In this document: positions 13,637 to 14,777 of the stretch, one piece after another
How positions within the stretch are numbered: the stretch's first letter is position 1
How the letters are laid out: every line of letters starts with the position of its first letter
DNA from: Bacillota bacterium
GTDB taxonomy: Bacteria; Bacillota; Limnochordia; Limnochordales; ZCTH02-B6
Length of the DNA: 14,777 bases
Direction: 5' to 3'
Assembly (NCBI GenBank): GCA_017578085.1
Contig: PKQR01000043.1
Coordinates: forward strand, 1-14,777
The notes under the pieces: model-generated
Database searches by the model: none
What the model was told of the DNA's origin: nothing
Seen by the model: the letters and a program-made list of their open reading frames with translations, nothing else
Translations under genes and position numbers: made by a program

Positions 13637-13848
13637 GGTCCACCACTCCTTTGCTGTCTCTAGTCGCCTTTAGTCTCCCCTGCCCGGACGCCCGGTATCA
13701 GCGGCGCCCAGCGGCGGCCTACAAGTCCCAGCCGGGCGCCGGCCTACGCCTTCCCACCCGGCCGCGGGCGCCCTGGACCAACCTCGCCGACCCACCAGCG
13801 GCCCATGCGGAACCGGTGGTTGACGCCTGGGCCCGAGCCCCGCCAGCC
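13637..13848. other. 212-bp spacer between efp and the CD1247-like gene
   Basis: No open frame here looks coding. On the minus strand the seven-base words GGGCGCC and GGCGCCC recur (about 13772-13766, 13740-13734 and 13708-13702), allowing mutually exclusive stems, and GACTA occurs twice close to the ribosome site (13675-13671 and 13664-13660). I found no T-run terminator and no convincing sigma-A promoter, though a weak TTGTAG at 13724-13719 is present. The spacer is notably longer than the others in the window, so it may hold a promoter or a leader structure. Confidence 0.4.
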
Positions 13849-14406
13849 TTAGGCCCGGGACAAGTACTCGCCCGTGCGGGTGTCGACCTTGACCATGTCG
13901 CCGACGTTGACAAACAGCGGCACCTGCACGACAAGGCCCGTCTCCAAGGTCGCCGGCTTCGTGGCGCCCGTGGCCGTGTCACCCTTGAAGCCGGGCTCCG
14001 TGTGGACCACCTGGAGCTCGACGGCCGTGGGCAGCTCGACGCCGATGGCTTGTCCCTCAAAGAACTGGATCAGGATGTTCATGTTTTCCTTGAGATAATA
14101 GTGCGCGTCGCCGAGCTGCGCCTTGGTCAAGGTTACCTGCTCGTAGGTTTCCGTGTCCATGAACGTGTACTCGTCACCCGTGTTGTACAGGTACTGCATC
14201 TCACGGGTTTCGATGTGGGCGCGGTCGACCCGCTCGCCGGCCCGGAACGTGCGCTCGATGGTCTGGCCGGTGCGCACGTTACGCAGCGTCGTCCGCACGA
14301 AGGCCGCGCCCTTGCCGGGCTTTACGTGCAGGAAATCGACTACGCTGTAGATTTCGCCGTCCACCTGAATGGTCAAGCCCTTGCGCAAGTCGTTGACCGA
14401 GATCAC
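13849..14406 (-). CDS. efp: Elongation factor P
   Basis: The 185-residue protein is translation elongation factor P, which binds between the P and E sites and relieves stalling at polyproline stretches. Seen: N-terminal KOW-like domain (1-64) starting MISVNDLRKGLTIQVDGEIY, the loop HVKPGKGAAFVRT with Lys32 at the tip (the residue post-translationally modified in many bacteria), the RTFRAGERVDRAHIETREMQYLYNTGDEYTFMDTETYEQ middle part, and the C-terminal OB domain ending in the family pattern PLFVNVGDMVKVDTRTGEYLSRA. The length is normal. The start is GTG at 14406 with GGGAGGT seven bases upstream. It lies 36 bases after the peptidase gene, the arrangement found in B. subtilis (yqhT-efp). Confidence 0.97.
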   Translation of the reverse strand: MISVNDLRKGLTIQVDGEIYSVVDFLHVKPGKGAAFVRTTLRNVRTGQTIERTFRAGERVDRAHIETREMQYLYNTGDEYTFMDTETYEQVTLTKAQLGDAHYYLKENMNILIQFFEGQAIGVELPTAVELQVVHTEPGFKGDTATGATKPATLETGLVVQVPLFVNVGDMVKVDTRTGEYLSRA

Positions 14407-14442
14407 CTGTGCAACCTCCCTGATTCCCCAGCAAGCCGCGGC

Positions 14443-14777
14443 CTATACGGGCAGGCACACGAGCTCCTTCGGAGACTTCGTCAAGATTTGGCAGCCGTCC
14501 TCCGTCACCACCACGAGATCCTCGATGCGGATGCCGCCCCAGCCGGGCAAATACACGCCCGGCTCCACGCTGGTCACCATGCCGGGCGCGAGCACCGTCT
14601 CGCTCCGCGTTGACAGGCGCGGGATCTCTTCGTGGACCTCAAGCCCTAACCCGTGCCCCAGCCCGTGGCCGAAGGCGTCCCCGTAGCCGGCCTGCGCGAT
14701 GATCTCGCGGGAAACCGCGTCCACTTCCCTGCCCGAGCGGCCCGGACGGACGGCGGCGATGCCCGCCTTCTGCGCCC
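14443..14777 (-). CDS. Xaa-Pro peptidase (M24 family), C-terminal part only
   Basis: This is the last 110 or so residues of an M24 metallopeptidase (Xaa-Pro dipeptidase or aminopeptidase P type). The 5' part lies beyond the window edge and the frame is open to base 14777. Seen: AQKAGIAAVRPG, the REVDAVSREIIAQAGYGD stretch, HGLGHGLGLEVHE with a metal-ligand His, a Glu ligand in SVEPGVYLPGWGG, and a final Glu ligand in RIEDLVVVTEDG, all in the usual order and spacing. It would release N-terminal or dipeptide-linked residues next to proline, using two metal ions, in the cytoplasm. The pairing with efp, a factor for proline-rich translation, is conserved in Bacillota. The start codon is not in the window; the GTG at 14724 is internal. 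Confidence 0.93.
   Translation of the reverse strand, partial: AQKAGIAAVRPGRSGREVDAVSREIIAQAGYGDAFGHGLGHGLGLEVHEEIPRLSTRSETVLAPGMVTSVEPGVYLPGWGGIRIEDLVVVTEDGCQILTKSPKELVCLPV

Noticed and set aside
13695..13724. TTGTAG ... TGATAC as a sigma-A promoter between efp and the CD1247-like gene
   Set aside because: The -10 box matches the consensus at only two of six positions, despite acceptable spacing.

Overview
The window comes from a high-GC (about two-thirds G+C), endospore-forming member of the Bacillota. A complete spoIIIAA-AH operon fixes it as a spore former. The high GC, the heavy use of GTG and TTG starts (12 of 20 complete genes) and a probable OLE RNA point to a thermophilic or otherwise extremophilic lineage such as the Symbiobacterium, Thermaerobacter or Limnochorda type. 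The genus is an inference. Every supported gene lies on the minus strand, so transcription runs from high to low coordinates.

In transcription order, region 1 (14777-13175) holds the 3' end of an M24 Xaa-Pro peptidase gene, efp for elongation factor P, a 212-bp spacer, and a CD1247-like acidic zinc-ribbon protein. It closes with a near-perfect intrinsic terminator (13086-13111). Region 2 (13083-7540) is spoIIIAA to spoIIIAH, the mother-cell components of the SpoIIIA-SpoIIQ channel that links mother cell and forespore. It is preceded by a candidate sigma-E promoter and a 14-bp tandem repeat. Region 3 (7473-5644) is accB and accC, two subunits of acetyl-CoA carboxylase, both starting with TTG. 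Region 4 (5622-4450) is an envelope-stress cassette: Asp23, AmaP and a DUF2273 membrane protein. Region 5 (4404-507) is nusB, a divergent TsaD-family paralogue, xseA, xseB and ispA. Several of these overlap by the ATGA pattern of translational coupling.

Region 6 (about 506-1) contains no convincing protein gene. On the minus strand it reads as a heavily structured RNA. A perfect 10-bp long-range helix closes a domain with several internal hairpins, and a second domain is closed by another perfect helix. A large structured RNA directly downstream of nusB-xseA-xseB-ispA is the classic position of OLE RNA (ornate, large, extremophilic). I read this stretch as the 5' two-thirds or so of an OLE RNA that runs off the window edge. 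This is the most notable feature of the window. No mobile element, CRISPR array, tRNA or rRNA was seen.
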